Assembly (NCBI RefSeq): GCF_023051105.1
Contig: NZ_JALKIL010000006.1
Span: forward strand, 62,001 to 126,000
Direction: 5' to 3'
DNA length: 64,000 nt
Origin: Anaerobiospirillum sp. NML120449
GTDB taxonomy: Bacteria; Pseudomonadota; Gammaproteobacteria; Enterobacterales; Succinivibrionaceae
The notes under the pieces were generated by a model. That model was given only the letters and a program-made list of their open reading frames with translations, was not told the origin of the DNA and searched no databases. Positions within the stretch are counted from its first letter, which is position 1. Each line of letters opens with the position of its first letter. This document shows, one piece after another, positions 39,747 to 49,900 of this stretch. The translations under genes were made by a program, and so were the position numbers.

Positions 39747-40832
39747 ATGAGCTGGATTGATGATATTGCTAAGAAGTTTACCAAGAGTGAAAACAGCAAG
39801 CATGAAATCCCAGAAGGCGTATGGACCAAGTGTGAGTCCTGCGAGCAGGTCTTATACCGTTCTGAGTTAGAGCGCAATCTCAATGTGTGCCCAAAGTGTG
39901 GCCATCATATGCGTCTTAAGGCCCGCAAACGCCTTGAATCTTTCCTTGATGCTGACCGCCGTGAAGAGCTGGGTGCCGATTTTGAGCCTAAGGATGCTCT
40001 GCGCTTTAAGGACCTCAAACGTTATAAGGACCGTTATACCAGCGCTCAGAAGAGCACTGGTGAAAAGGACGCTCTGGTAGTGCTCAAGGGCACTCTCAAG
40101 GGTATTCCAGTAGTTGCCTGTGCCTTTGAGTTCGGATTCATGGCAGGTTCCATGGGTTCTGTAGTAGGTGCCCGTTTCTGTCTGGCTGCCCAGGAGTGTC
40201 TCAAAGAAGGCCGTGCCCTGGTATGTTTCTCCACATCAGGTGGTGCACGTATGCAGGAGTCTCTGCTCTCCCTGATGCAGATGGCAAAGACCTCAGCTGT
40301 ACTTGCCAAGATGTCTGACGCCCACCTGCCTTTTATCAGCGTTATGTCTGACCCTACCATGGGCGGTGTGTCTGCATCCCTGGCCATGCTTGGTGACGTT
40401 AATATTGCCGAGCCTAATGCCCTGATTGGCTTTGCCGGTCCTCGTGTTATTGAGCAGACCGTACGCGAAAAGCTCCCTGAGGGCTTCCAGCATGCTGAAT
40501 TTCTGCTTGAAAAAGGCGCTATTGACATGATCGTTGCCCGTCACAATATGCGTGACGAGATTGCCGAGCTCATTTCCAAGATGATGGGTTATGAGAACGC
40601 AGGTTCAGGCTACAGCAAGGCCGGTTCTGCAGCCCAGGAGAGTGGTGCAGCACTGCCTGTCGAACTCAATGCCGACGAGGTTAAGACCACCAGCCGCCGT
40701 CGCCGCGCCCGCAGCGAGGAAGAAACCCGTGCCGGTGAAGAGGCCGCTCAGGCCATTGCCGCTGCCGAAGAGGAAAAGCAGGACGGCAAGCAGGCTAAAG
40801 GCTCATCCCGTCGTATCGGCTTCAAGAAATAA
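39747..40832 (+). CDS. accD: Acetyl-CoA carboxylase carboxyltransferase subunit beta
   Basis: 361 residues (E. coli 304). With AccA it transfers the carboxyl group from biotin to acetyl-CoA, giving malonyl-CoA for fatty acid synthesis. The N-terminal zinc ribbon is C29-x2-C32...C48-x2-C51. The carboxyltransferase core follows, with [26 protein letters not shown] [12 protein letters not shown] and [15 protein letters not shown]. From about 295 there is an extra ~60-residue charged tail ([20 protein letters not shown], ending RRIGFKK) not found in E. coli. folC and dedD follow in the conserved gammaproteobacterial order, although gaps of 0.6-0.7 kb and a terminator separate them. Confidence 0.97.
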   Translation: MSWIDDIAKKFTKSENSKHEIPEGVWTKCESCEQVLYRSELERNLNVCPKCGHHMRLKARKRLESFLDADRREELGADFEPKDALRFKDLKRYKDRYTSAQKSTGEKDALVVLKGTLKGIPVVACAFEFGFMAGSMGSVVGARFCLAAQECLKEGRALVCFSTSGGARMQESLLSLMQMAKTSAVLAKMSDAHLPFISVMSDPTMGGVSASLAMLGDVNIAEPNALIGFAGPRVIEQTVREKLPEGFQHAEFLLEKGAIDMIVARHNMRDEIAELISKMMGYENAGSGYSKAGSAAQESGAALPVELNADEVKTTSRRRRARSEEETRAGEEAAQAIAAAEEEKQDGKQAKGSSRRIGFKK

Positions 40833-40916
40833 TTCACTTTTTTCTGACTGAAGTACTGAAAATCCCGTACTGCAGCACAAACAAAGGAGCTGCCTCACAT
40901 TTGAGGAGCTCCAGAC

Positions 40917-40955
40917 AAAAAAAGGAGTCGCCCTGACAGGCGGCTCCTTTTTTTC
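40917..40955 (+). terminator. accD Rho-independent terminator
   Basis: A-run, GGAGTCGCC, short loop, GGCGGCTCC, T-run (one mismatch in the stem). The remaining ~450 bp to folC include two imperfect copies of a GCAAAATGCCTCAGCCCCAGCT-like segment around 41056-41115. Confidence 0.85.
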
Positions 40956-41408
40956 CATCAGGACTTTAACAGCATGATTTGCTGCTGCATAACCCTGATG
41001 CAGGCCTGCAATTCTGGCTGACATCTGCAATATGCCGCACCTGCAGGTGCCACAGCAAAATGCCTCAGCCCCAGCTTCCGCTGCAGCAGCCGCAGCAAAA
41101 TGCCTCAGCCCCAGCTGACGCCGCCGCTGTAACACATGCTGCAGGGCGTAAGAACAGCAGGGGCGACTGCATGAGTGGCAGGTATGGTGACTGCCGGGCT
41201 GGGTGCTGCAGGCTCTGCCGGGGGCTTATACAGGCTTAATGTGATAATAAGATGTACTTAACATGCAGCTGCAGATTCATTAACCTGATTTAGGTATGAT
41301 GTGCTTTTGACCGTTGTGTTCTTACAGGGCTGAAAGAGCGATGGCTGAGACTGGCAGGAGTATGCCTGAAAGGTAATACGGCCATTAAGATCAATTTGAG
41401 GTTTGATT

Positions 41409-43070
41409 ATGAGCGTAACTGAGACCATTGGCGGAGATGCCGTTGAGCGCGATGACAGCGCACTGATGGCTGAGCTGGCCAGAGCCCGTGATGAGGGTCG
41501 TAACTGGACTGTGGAGAGCTGGGAGCAGTATCTTAACGCCATCAATCCCAACCACATGACCCTGGGCCTTGACCGTATCAGGGAAGTAGCCTTCCGTCTG
41601 CACATGTTTGAGGATCTGGTAAATAACGGAACCTATATCGTTACCGTTGCCGGAACCAATGGTAAGGGCTCTACCTGTGCTCTGATTGCTCAGGCCATGA
41701 GTAATCAGGGAGTAAACGTAGGTCTTTTTACCTCACCGCATCTCATTTCCTTTAATGAGCGCATGCAGATCAATGGTAAAAATATCGACAACAGTCTGTT
41801 ATCGCTCTGTCTTTCCGAGGTGGTTGCAGCCCAGTATCCTGACTGTGACCTGCAAGGCGTAATTGTTCCTGATCCTGAAAAGTTCAGCACCGAGTTCAAC
41901 TCTGATGACTTTGAGGAAGACAGCTCAATGAGCGACGATGAGCGTCTCATGGCTATTGCTGAGCTCAATCACGCTACCAGAGCCCAGGAGGACGGTGCGC
42001 CAGAGCTGATGGCCAAAAAACGTCCTTTTAAGGATGCTGTGGTACTGCTAAGTTATTTTGAGCTGGTAACTCTGGCTGCAGTACGTGCCTTTATGCGCAG
42101 CGGCTGTGAGCTGCTGGTGCTGGAGACTGGTCTGGGCGGGCGCCTTGATGCCGTTAATGTCTTCTACAATGATATTGCCGTGATTACCTCCATAGGCATG
42201 GATCATGTGAAGATTCTGGGCAATACCAGCAAGGAAATTGCCTTTGAAAAGGCCGGCATTATCAAGCCTTATGGTGAGGTGGTAATTGGCCGCAATATGG
42301 ACGAGGCTGCACGTCAGGAAATACTGCGCGTAGCCAAAATCAGAGATGCCCGTAACTGGCCTGAGGACTTTGCTTTCAAGGTGGACCTGGTGCCACGTTC
42401 CGAGCCTGACCCTCGTGTTGCTGAGCTTGAAAAGCAGGGACGCAGAGTTCCAGATGAGCTCAAATACGATATCTGTTACCAGGACAGAACTGTAAGCTTT
42501 GCGCTGTACTTCCCATATCCTAAGGTCCCACTCAGCTGCGCAGGTCTGGCACTCAATGTCATATTCAAGCTCAATGACTCCCTGGGCTTCAAGAACGACT
42601 ACGACAATCTCAGTGCTATCGAGCGTGCCGTGGCTACGGTATCTCTGCCAGGACGTATGCAGAAAGTTGCATCGCAGCCTGCTGTTTATCTGGATGTCGC
42701 CCATAACGTTCCAGCTGCTGAGCACCTGTGTCGCAATCTTGATTCCTATGCCGGTACCTGTGGACGTCGTATCGCGGTAGCAGGCATGCTCAAGGACAAG
42801 GATGTTGAGGGCGTGCTTAATGTGCTCAAGGACAGCTTTGATGCCTTCTATGTAACCACCCTGCATACCGAGCGCGGTGAGAGCAAGGAGCGCCTTGGTG
42901 AATGGCTCAACAGCAACACCGATAAAGAGCGCGTAACTGTACGAACCTTTGATGACACGGCATCAGCTCTTGATGCTGCCCGCAGCGATGCCGGACCTGA
43001 CGACACCATTGTGGTTCTGGGCTCCTTTGTCACCGTAAGCGAGGCAGCACGTCATCTGAACGTGCTCTAG
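41409..43070 (+). CDS. folC: Bifunctional folylpolyglutamate/dihydrofolate synthase
   Basis: 553 residues, longer than the usual ~420. It adds glutamate to dihydropteroate and to folates using ATP. The P-loop is GTNGKGST (82-89); the Mur-ligase-type core includes FTSPHLISFNERMQINGK, LVLETGLGGRLDAVN, TSIGMDHVKILG, GRMQKVASQPAVYLDVAHN and TLHTERGESKERLG. The extra length comes from an acidic insert around residues 155-205 (EFNSDDFEEDSSMSDDERL) and a second one around 325-365. The ATG at 41409 has GAGG 7-8 nt upstream. It lies between accD and dedD as in E. coli. Confidence 0.95.
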   Translation: MSVTETIGGDAVERDDSALMAELARARDEGRNWTVESWEQYLNAINPNHMTLGLDRIREVAFRLHMFEDLVNNGTYIVTVAGTNGKGSTCALIAQAMSNQGVNVGLFTSPHLISFNERMQINGKNIDNSLLSLCLSEVVAAQYPDCDLQGVIVPDPEKFSTEFNSDDFEEDSSMSDDERLMAIAELNHATRAQEDGAPELMAKKRPFKDAVVLLSYFELVTLAAVRAFMRSGCELLVLETGLGGRLDAVNVFYNDIAVITSIGMDHVKILGNTSKEIAFEKAGIIKPYGEVVIGRNMDEAARQEILRVAKIRDARNWPEDFAFKVDLVPRSEPDPRVAELEKQGRRVPDELKYDICYQDRTVSFALYFPYPKVPLSCAGLALNVIFKLNDSLGFKNDYDNLSAIERAVATVSLPGRMQKVASQPAVYLDVAHNVPAAEHLCRNLDSYAGTCGRRIAVAGMLKDKDVEGVLNVLKDSFDAFYVTTLHTERGESKERLGEWLNSNTDKERVTVRTFDDTASALDAARSDAGPDDTIVVLGSFVTVSEAARHLNVL

Positions 43071-43075
43071 CCTGC

Positions 43076-43240
43076 GGCTGCACCATACGTGCAGGGCATA
43101 ACAGAGCTGCACCATACGTGCGGACTACACCAGACCTGCACCATACGTGCGGTCTACACCAGGGCTGCGCCATACGTGCAGGCCATACCAGGACTACACC
43201 AGGAATGGACCATGTGTGCAGGCCATACCATGACTGCAAC
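43076..43240. repeat. ~29-bp direct repeats with CACCATACGTGC
   Basis: At least four copies of GCTGCACCATACGTGCxG spaced 29-30 bp, then degenerate ones with CATACCAGGACTAC. They begin directly after the folC stop. No coding potential is evident. The rest of the gap to dedD (43241-43743) holds no gene. Confidence 0.75.
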
Positions 43241-43743
43241 CATCAGGCGTCGGCCAGCAGTCTGTCCTGGCATCATGTCCAGCCTGGTTGCAGCATAAGT
43301 CTGTATCATACGGTTGAATCATCACTGATGTACCTGATTTTCATGCCTCAGCAGCATTGAACATTTCAAACGGCCGGCGAGCTTATGCTTTGCTGGCTGT
43401 TTTGTTTCCGGGCACTGGTACAGGCAAGGCAGCAGGCAGTTAACGCCAGTCAGCCGCAGGAGCCATTAAGCTGACAGTCATCAGGCACCAGTCAGCAGTC
43501 AGCCGGGCGGCTTTCACTGGTAGAAAAATGCAGTACTGACAATAGCGGGGCGGTAAATTGATGCTTGCTTACTGGCAGCTCAGCCGTAAACAGTGCATTA
43601 GTTCTTTGGTAGCCAATGGCCATGAAAATCAGTGTACAATGGGCTCAGTCCGGCACCTGACTCAAAGGATTACAGCCGGCAGAACACAAGTCACCGGCCT
43701 TTAAGTCCATGGGCCAGTGCCAAGAGACGGAGCAGAGTTTTTC

Positions 43744-44601
43744 ATGGCTGTCAGCAATACCTTAAGAAACCGCCTGGTGGGCTTTGGCATAGTAGCCTCT
43801 TCCATTTTGATCATACTGCCTTTAATTCTTTCCAAGGATATGATCACCAAGAGAACTCCTGATGCCATTGCTGTAAATGGCAATGGAGCCGTAGTCAATG
43901 AAAAAGGTGAGCTTGCCTACAAGGACCAGGCCGATCTGAACCTGGCACTTAATGTAAACTCAGATCGCGGTACTCTGCAGCTTGCCGGTGAGCAGAAGAA
44001 TCCTGCTCCAGACCTCAATGACGGACCGGTTACAGCAGGTCAGGACAATGGCGTTGAAATGCTTGAGTTTTCCCGTCCTGAAACCAGTCCTTCAGGTGAA
44101 ATTCTTACCAGCAATCGTGCTCCTGCAGCCGCCCCGTCAGGTCAGGCTGTTCAGTCCGGTGGTACTGAAATTCTGACCCCGTCAAAGCCGGCTCAGAACG
44201 CTCAGACAGCTCAGAGCCAGCGCCCACAGGGCAATTCTCATGAGGTTCTGGTATCTGACAGAAATCCTCCAAAGAAGGAAGTTAAGCCAGCTCCTGCACC
44301 AGCTCCCGCAAAGCCATCCCCTGGTCCTGGCTCCAATGATGAAGAGATCATTGCTGGCAGCCGTCCAGGCGAGCGCTTTGTCATTCAGGTTGGCGTATTC
44401 TCCAAGAAAGATAATGCCATGAAGGTGGTCAAAATACTTCAGGGTGACGGCATTCCTGTCTATGCTGTCAGGGTCAATACCAATGGCCGTGAGCTCTTCC
44501 GTGTCTTTGGCGGTCGATCCAACAACAGAAATGACCTGAACACTCTGGTAGAGCGCGTAAACCGCCTGTGCGGCACCAAATCAAAGATTGTTCCTAACTG
44601 A
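43744..44601 (+). CDS. dedD: DedD-like SPOR-domain cell-division protein
   Basis: 285 residues. A single membrane helix lies near the N-terminus (LVGFGIVASSILIILPLIL), preceded by a short basic cytoplasmic segment. The middle is a Pro/Ala/Ser-rich periplasmic linker (about 60-205) with repeated EILT or EVLVS motifs. The C-terminal ~75 residues are a SPOR domain (FVIQVGVFSKKDNAMKVVK...LFRVFGGRSNN), which binds denuded glycan strands at the septum. Gene order accD-folC-dedD supports the name. The start at 43744 is preferred because it gives the usual short N-tail. Other SPOR proteins share this layout, so the assignment rests partly on context. Confidence 0.88.
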   Translation: MAVSNTLRNRLVGFGIVASSILIILPLILSKDMITKRTPDAIAVNGNGAVVNEKGELAYKDQADLNLALNVNSDRGTLQLAGEQKNPAPDLNDGPVTAGQDNGVEMLEFSRPETSPSGEILTSNRAPAAAPSGQAVQSGGTEILTPSKPAQNAQTAQSQRPQGNSHEVLVSDRNPPKKEVKPAPAPAPAKPSPGPGSNDEEIIAGSRPGERFVIQVGVFSKKDNAMKVVKILQGDGIPVYAVRVNTNGRELFRVFGGRSNNRNDLNTLVERVNRLCGTKSKIVPN

Positions 44602-44773
44602 TGCAGGCGCGCCGGCATCAATGCCAGCACCCATGCCAGCACGCATGGCTGTTACCATGCCAGCAGGCATGCCTGCTGCCATGCAATGCACTCAGGCGTA
44701 GCCGCATCTGCTATACCGGCCAGTCATGAATGTGCCCGAAGCGGGCTTCATTTAGGCCGTCAGTACAAAATAC

Positions 44774-44820
44774 AAAAGCCTCTGAACCATAATCTGCGTT
44801 ATGGTCCAGAGGCTTTTTTC
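44774..44820 (+). terminator. dedD Rho-independent terminator
   Basis: AAAAGCCTCTG...ACCATAA pairs with TTATGGT...CAGAGGCTTTT, a long imperfect stem with a final T-run. Confidence 0.85.
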
Positions 44821-45116
44821 ATTTATGTCCAATCTTAAGATGATGTATCAGCCGCCTCTGTAGATTGCGCCATAAAACTGGTAATTCCTTGCCTGCGATG
44901 ACGTCATGGCACTTGAAGAAGAGGCGTCGTCGGCCGTGGCATGGGAGGAAGATGGGACAGGCCTGTTGAGCGATCAGCCGGGCGCATTTTCAGTAAACAA
45001 GCGCTGTTTGGAAAAGCAAGTGTTACTTCCAGCGGTCACTGTATCTGTATTTTTTTCAAAGAGCATTGAAGGAGGCCATAAGTCGTAGTTCTTTAGATCA
45101 CATTGATGGTTTTTGC

Positions 45117-45163
45117 CATGAAATTACAGGCATAGCTTCAATAGCATTAATCAAAATTTCATG
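45117..45163. promoter_or_regulatory. Widely spaced 9-bp inverted repeat
   Basis: CATGAAATT (45117-45125) and AATTTCATG (45155-45163) are perfect complements 29 nt apart in an AT-rich region upstream of the MoxR cluster. Confidence 0.35.
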
Positions 45164-45186
45164 ACTTCAGTGTTTAAATAAATTCT

Positions 45187-45205
45187 TATATAGATAGACT
45201 ATATA
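45187..45205. promoter_or_regulatory. 19-bp AT-rich palindrome
   Basis: TATATAG-ATAGA-CTATATA, a 7-5-7 inverted repeat. A similar 8-5-8 element, TTAAATTA-AAAAA-TAATTTAA, lies at 45301-45321, just upstream of the candidate promoter. Either could be an operator, although AT-rich DNA yields such palindromes by chance. Confidence 0.35.
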
Positions 45206-45328
45206 AATGTGTTTTGGGGGCATTATTCTGGCCACTGTTTATAGAATTCGATTCCTGTCGCATAACAAAGTGAGTTTGCAGTAAGTAGCTTTACTGTCCA
45301 TTAAATTAAAAAATAATTTAATATATAG

Positions 45329-45357
45329 TTGAACTTTCGTAACTTAAATGCTAAATT
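45329..45357 (+). promoter_or_regulatory. Candidate promoter of the MoxR/DUF5682/VWA cluster
   Basis: TTGAAC (45329-45334), 17-nt spacer, TAAATT (45352-45357), preceded by an A/T-rich block resembling an UP element. It would give a leader of about 430 nt. Confidence 0.45.
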
Positions 45358-45516
45358 AGCTTGGAATTACAATGTAATGGCTGTGCTGTAATCATTTTGC
45401 CCTTATGTTCGCCTGGCCACATGGCAGTCTGGCCAGCTGGCCAGCAGGCTGCCCGGACACGTGGCTGCTCATTTTGCAGCAGTCCGCCGCAGGCCTCAGC
45501 GTTCCAGAACATGGCG

Positions 45517-45558
45517 CCGCTGCCGCTGCCGCTGCCGCTGCCGCTGCCGCTGCCGCTG
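45517..45558. repeat. CCGCTG hexanucleotide repeat, 7 copies
   Basis: Seven perfect CCGCTG units inside the leader region of the MoxR gene. The hexamer keeps all frames open but no translated gene is supported. Confidence 0.9.
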
Positions 45559-45736
45559 CAGGCGCTGCTGATTGCGTCTTATGCTGATGACATGGGAAAG
45601 GGCGGGACATACTGACAGCTGTGCATCTGTTGCAGGGAGCTTTGACAAAAAGCACTCTGTACTGACAGAGTATTTCAGACCGTATCAGAATTAAGAAATG
45701 ATGCTGGTCAAGACAAACGACTTTTTCAACCCAACC

Positions 45737-45753
45737 TGAAAGGAGGACAGCGC
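45737..45753 (+). promoter_or_regulatory. 17-nt leader element with Shine-Dalgarno core, copy 1
   Basis: TGAAAGGAGGACAGCGC lies 44 nt before the MoxR ATG, too far to serve it directly. The identical 17-mer recurs at 52374-52390 before the fourth gene of the cluster. Confidence 0.6.
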
Positions 45754-45797
45754 TTCCTCGCCTGACTGCAGGCAGTGGAGCTGGGCGCTGAGTTTAT

Positions 45798-46901
45798 ATG
45801 AGCGACATTCTCAAACCATGTATGGAAGATCTGTATAAGGACGAGCTTGAGGCACTGGCCTTTCATGACAAGGGTGAAAAGCCAGCAGGCTGGAGGCTCT
45901 CTCCAAAGTCACTGCGTACCTTTATTCTTGGTCAGAAGAAACCTCTTGAATATGAAGGACGCTCCATAACCATTTCACAAAAGTTCTTTGGTAATGACTC
46001 TCTGGTAGAGCGCTGCATTGTGTCTCTGGCCAGCTCCCGTCCTCTGCTGCTTATTGGCGAGCCTGGCACAGCCAAGTCCTTTTTAAGTGAGCTGCTCAGT
46101 GCCGGTATTTGCGGAAACAGCCGCAATACCATTCAGGGCAGTATTGGCCTGACTGAGGACATGATTAAGTACTCATGGAACTATGCTCTGCTTATTGCCA
46201 AGGGCCCTGTTCCTGAGGCTCTGGTGCCTTCTCCGCTCTACACCGGCATGACTGAGGGTATCATCACCCGTTTTGAAGAAATCACCCGTGCTCCGCTGGA
46301 AATTCAGGACTCTCTGATTTCTGTACTGTCAGACAAGATTCTCTCTATTCCTGAGCTTAAGGATCAGCCTTTCATCATGGCTCAGCGTGGCTTTAACATC
46401 ATCGCCACCGCCAATACCCGCGACAAGGGCGTAAATGAGATGTCCAGCGCTCTCAAGCGCCGCTTCAACTTCGAGACTGTACAGCCTATCAAGACCATTG
46501 ATATGGAAATGTCAGTTATCCGTTCACAGGCATCCAAACTCTGCGCTGACATGAAGCCTGAGCTTTTTGATGACAGCTTCATCAGCATTCTGGCTTCAAC
46601 CTTCCGTGATCTGCGTACCGGCACTTCCTCAGGCGGAGGCAAGTTTGACCGTCCTGATGCCGTGCTGTCTACAGCTGAGGCTGTTCAGGTCTATCAGCAG
46701 ACCGTTGTTGACGCCCATTACTATCATGATGACGAGATCTCCATGAAGACTTTCGTCAACAACATCAAGTCAGCTGTAATCAAGGATAAGGAAGAGGACC
46801 TCAAGACTCTGAAGAACTATGTCAAGGTCATAGCCAAGTCAGAGGAGAAGAGCAATGACGAACTTTATCAGGAGTTTGCAAAGCAGGTAGCCAAGTGCTG
46901 A
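45798..46901 (+). CDS. yehL: MoxR-type AAA+ ATPase (YehL-like)
   Basis: 367 residues. A conserved N-terminal segment (LEALAFHDKGEKPAGWRLSP) precedes the AAA+ core. Walker A is GEPGTAKS (87-94), Walker B lies in ITRFEEITRAPLEIQDSL, and sensor 1/arginine-finger segments are IIATANTRDKGVNEMSSALK and RRFNFETV. MoxR ATPases remodel partner proteins, usually together with VWA-domain proteins acting as adaptors or substrates. Here the next two genes encode a DUF5682-type and a VWA protein, as in the E. coli yehL-yehM-yehP locus. The biological target is unknown. A long leader with repeats precedes it; no Shine-Dalgarno sequence at normal distance is obvious. Confidence 0.9.
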   Translation: MSDILKPCMEDLYKDELEALAFHDKGEKPAGWRLSPKSLRTFILGQKKPLEYEGRSITISQKFFGNDSLVERCIVSLASSRPLLLIGEPGTAKSFLSELLSAGICGNSRNTIQGSIGLTEDMIKYSWNYALLIAKGPVPEALVPSPLYTGMTEGIITRFEEITRAPLEIQDSLISVLSDKILSIPELKDQPFIMAQRGFNIIATANTRDKGVNEMSSALKRRFNFETVQPIKTIDMEMSVIRSQASKLCADMKPELFDDSFISILASTFRDLRTGTSSGGGKFDRPDAVLSTAEAVQVYQQTVVDAHYYHDDEISMKTFVNNIKSAVIKDKEEDLKTLKNYVKVIAKSEEKSNDELYQEFAKQVAKC

Positions 46902-46918
46902 TTGAGGGGTGAACTGCA

Positions 46919-49900
46919 ATGAGTAAAGCTCACATATCCAGTGACAGCCAGGCTCAAGCCAGCACTGAAGCGGTCACTGCTGATGCCACCGCAGCCACCG
47001 CAGCGACTGCAGTTGACGCAGCAGCTGCAGCTGCAGCAACTGATGCGTCAGCGGCAGCTGATGCGGCAGCTGGTGCTGACAAGCCCAGGGCAAAAGCCAA
47101 AAGCAGGAGCGGATCAAAGACAGGTTCAAAGACCTCATCTAAAGCAAAGGGCAAAAAAGGCAGCAAAGAGGCTGATGTACTTGACCCTGAGGTTATCAAA
47201 GAGCACTGGAAGAAGGCTCTGGATTTTGAGTCCAAGGTGCTGCTCGTTCCAATGCGCCATCACTCCCCGGCCATGGCTCTGCATCTGCCGCGTATTATCG
47301 ACGCCTACCAGCCAGATCACATTGCTGTGGAAATGCCTTATGCCTATCAGGAAATCTGCCGTGATCTGATAGCCCCGGGCGTGGTGCCTCCTGTTGCCTT
47401 TTTCAGCTATGGAACAACAAAGGTTAATAAGCTTGTTCCTGAAAATGAAGATGATCCGGATTCAGAACTTGTTGAGCAAACGGTTGAAGTGCCTTTTAAT
47501 CACCTCTACCCAATGCTCGAGCAGTCACCTGAATATGTGGCCATAAGAGAGGCGGTAAACCGCAATATCGACTTCAGCTGCATTGATCTGAGCAGCTGCG
47601 AGACTGACTATCTTGATGAACTTGAGAAGGCGCAGGCTCAAAATGAGCTGGCTGCTCTTATGGAGCAGCATGCCATGGCTGAAGGCCAGATTCTGCTCAA
47701 TGCCCTGGGCGCTCAGTCCTCAGACAGCAGTGATGATGGCCTGAAGGTCGACAGCGAAGATGGGGCTGACACCGCAGCAGCTGCTGCAGATGAGCAGCGC
47801 AAGGCTCTGCAGATGGAGGCGGTAAAGCATCTCAAATCCGATTCCTCATTTGGCGAAATCATCGAGTGCATAACAGAAAACAGTGGTTCTCTGAGCTTTG
47901 AAGAGTTCTGGGATCGCTGCTTTGAGATTAATGCCCTTGGTGTTGATACTCTGACCTATCTGCGTGATCTCTATATATACTGTTATGTAACGCGTAAAGG
48001 ATCTGGAGATCGTGAGGGACTGGCAAATGTGCAGCGTGAGCTCTTCATGCTCAAGCAGATTACTGCTGCCTCCAAAAAGTACAGCCGTGTGCTGGTACTT
48101 ACCGGCGGTTCCCATTCTGTAGCGCTTTGTGACTACCTCTACTATAAGAAAGCCAAAGACAAGCCGGTCAAATTTGGAAAGATCAAAAACAACAGCTTTA
48201 TCATTCCATTTTCATGGCGTAGAGCTGATGCCCAGGACTCCTATGGAGCTGGCATGGTCTTCCCGTTTTTCTACTTTGTGCTTTACAGAGCAATTAAAGA
48301 CTCAATGTCTTTCAACCCGTCGCTGAGCCTTAAGCTGGCTTCGGATCTTGCTGCAGCTGCGCTCAGCGCCGCTGAAGATGCCTCTGTTTCTGTGGCCGGG
48401 AAGTCTGCCCATGCTGAATCAGGCAACTCAGAGTCTGCTAATGCTGAGTCAGGTAGCTCCGATTCAGCTGATGCTCAGTCAGGTAACTCTAATCCAGCAG
48501 ATACTGAGTCAGGTAGCTCCGATTCAGCTGATGCTCAGTCAGGTAACTGCGATCCAGCTGATGCTCAGTCCGAGCAGCAGTGGGTTGCTGTAGCCTGTGA
48601 TCACAGTCAGTTTGAGCACTGGAATGACCCTCTGTCTGCCATCAGAGCCGCCTGCAAGGTCTATAAGATAAAAGACAGTAAGGATGAGGCAGATGATGAG
48701 CAGGGCGGACGAAAAAAGAAAAAGGACAGCAGCAGCGACCAGACACCGTCAGGACCTGTTGATAAGGTACTTGATCTCATCAAGTCACTGGGATCAGTAG
48801 CTGAGCAGGCCAAAATCAAGGACCCTAAGGAGCTCAACGCCCTGGCCGCCAGAGCTGTGGCTGCAAATGCCATGGAGGGCAAGGGTGATGGAGCTGTATC
48901 AGACAGTGCTGACAATCAGGCAGAGACAGCAGATGTTGCTCAGACTGCTGCAGCAGAGACTTCAGTGGAGCTGAGTCCGTCGCAGCGCATTGCACTGTTA
49001 AGCTACCGTGCTGATCATGAGCAGCTCATTGCCGCTGCAGAAGCTGCATGCTTCTATTTCAGCCGCCAGCTGCGCGACTATCGTGGCCGCAGACTGGCTA
49101 CAGCTGTGCAGATTGACTGCAATGTCATGCTCAAAGGCCTTTGTGCTATACGTGACAAGCTCGCTCCATCAGTGTTTGAGCTTATCGATGCTGTCAAGAG
49201 CACCTGCATTAAAGAGGAGCTGGGTGAGTCTCATTACATGCTGCTTAACCTGCAGAAAGCTCTGACCTCTCTGCCTTCAGGATCGGTCCCGCTAAATGTC
49301 AATGTGCCTCCGCTGTGGCGTGACTTCGTGTTAAAAGCCCGCAAGTTTGGCATGAAGACCGAAATCGACACGGTAAGCAATGCCACCATCGACATCTTCA
49401 AGGATGAAAAGAACATCCTTAAAGGCCAGTTCTTTGCTCAGGCAGCATTCATCGATCCTGACAGTTTTACAAAACTGAGCCAGGAAACCACAGGCAATAC
49501 AGTACGACGTCGAGAGACATACAACTACTGTTTCCGTGACAGTACCATTATGGCCATTATCAGGGCCGCTGAGCATGGCGAGGATATGGGCACTGCCTGT
49601 CGCAAGCTGGTACGTATGCGCCTTGAGAGCAGCAGGGACAGTCTTTCAGAGCTGTGTACTCTGTTCAGTCAGTGCGTCGACATGGGCATTGACGAGATCC
49701 TTCGTAAACTTGCCGGCCTTATCAGAAATGCCATTTCCAGCGAAAAGGAGCTTGGTGAGGTGGCCGAGGCTCTTAATATCCTCAGCTCTTATTCCTTTAT
49801 TGCCAAGGTAGAAGAACACAGTCAGACAACAGTCGATCAGCTCAACAGTCTGGTGCTTGATCAGGCTCTGCGTATTCTGTCTCAGCTCAATGATGTTACA

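Noticed and set aside
42048..42866. 272-residue gene on the minus strand inside folC
   Set aside because: Fully overlaps folC, which has intact motifs; the opposite frame is a by-product of its codon use.
45240..45265. tRNA T-arm (ATTCGATTCCTGTC)
   Set aside because: No acceptor, D or anticodon arms could be paired around it.
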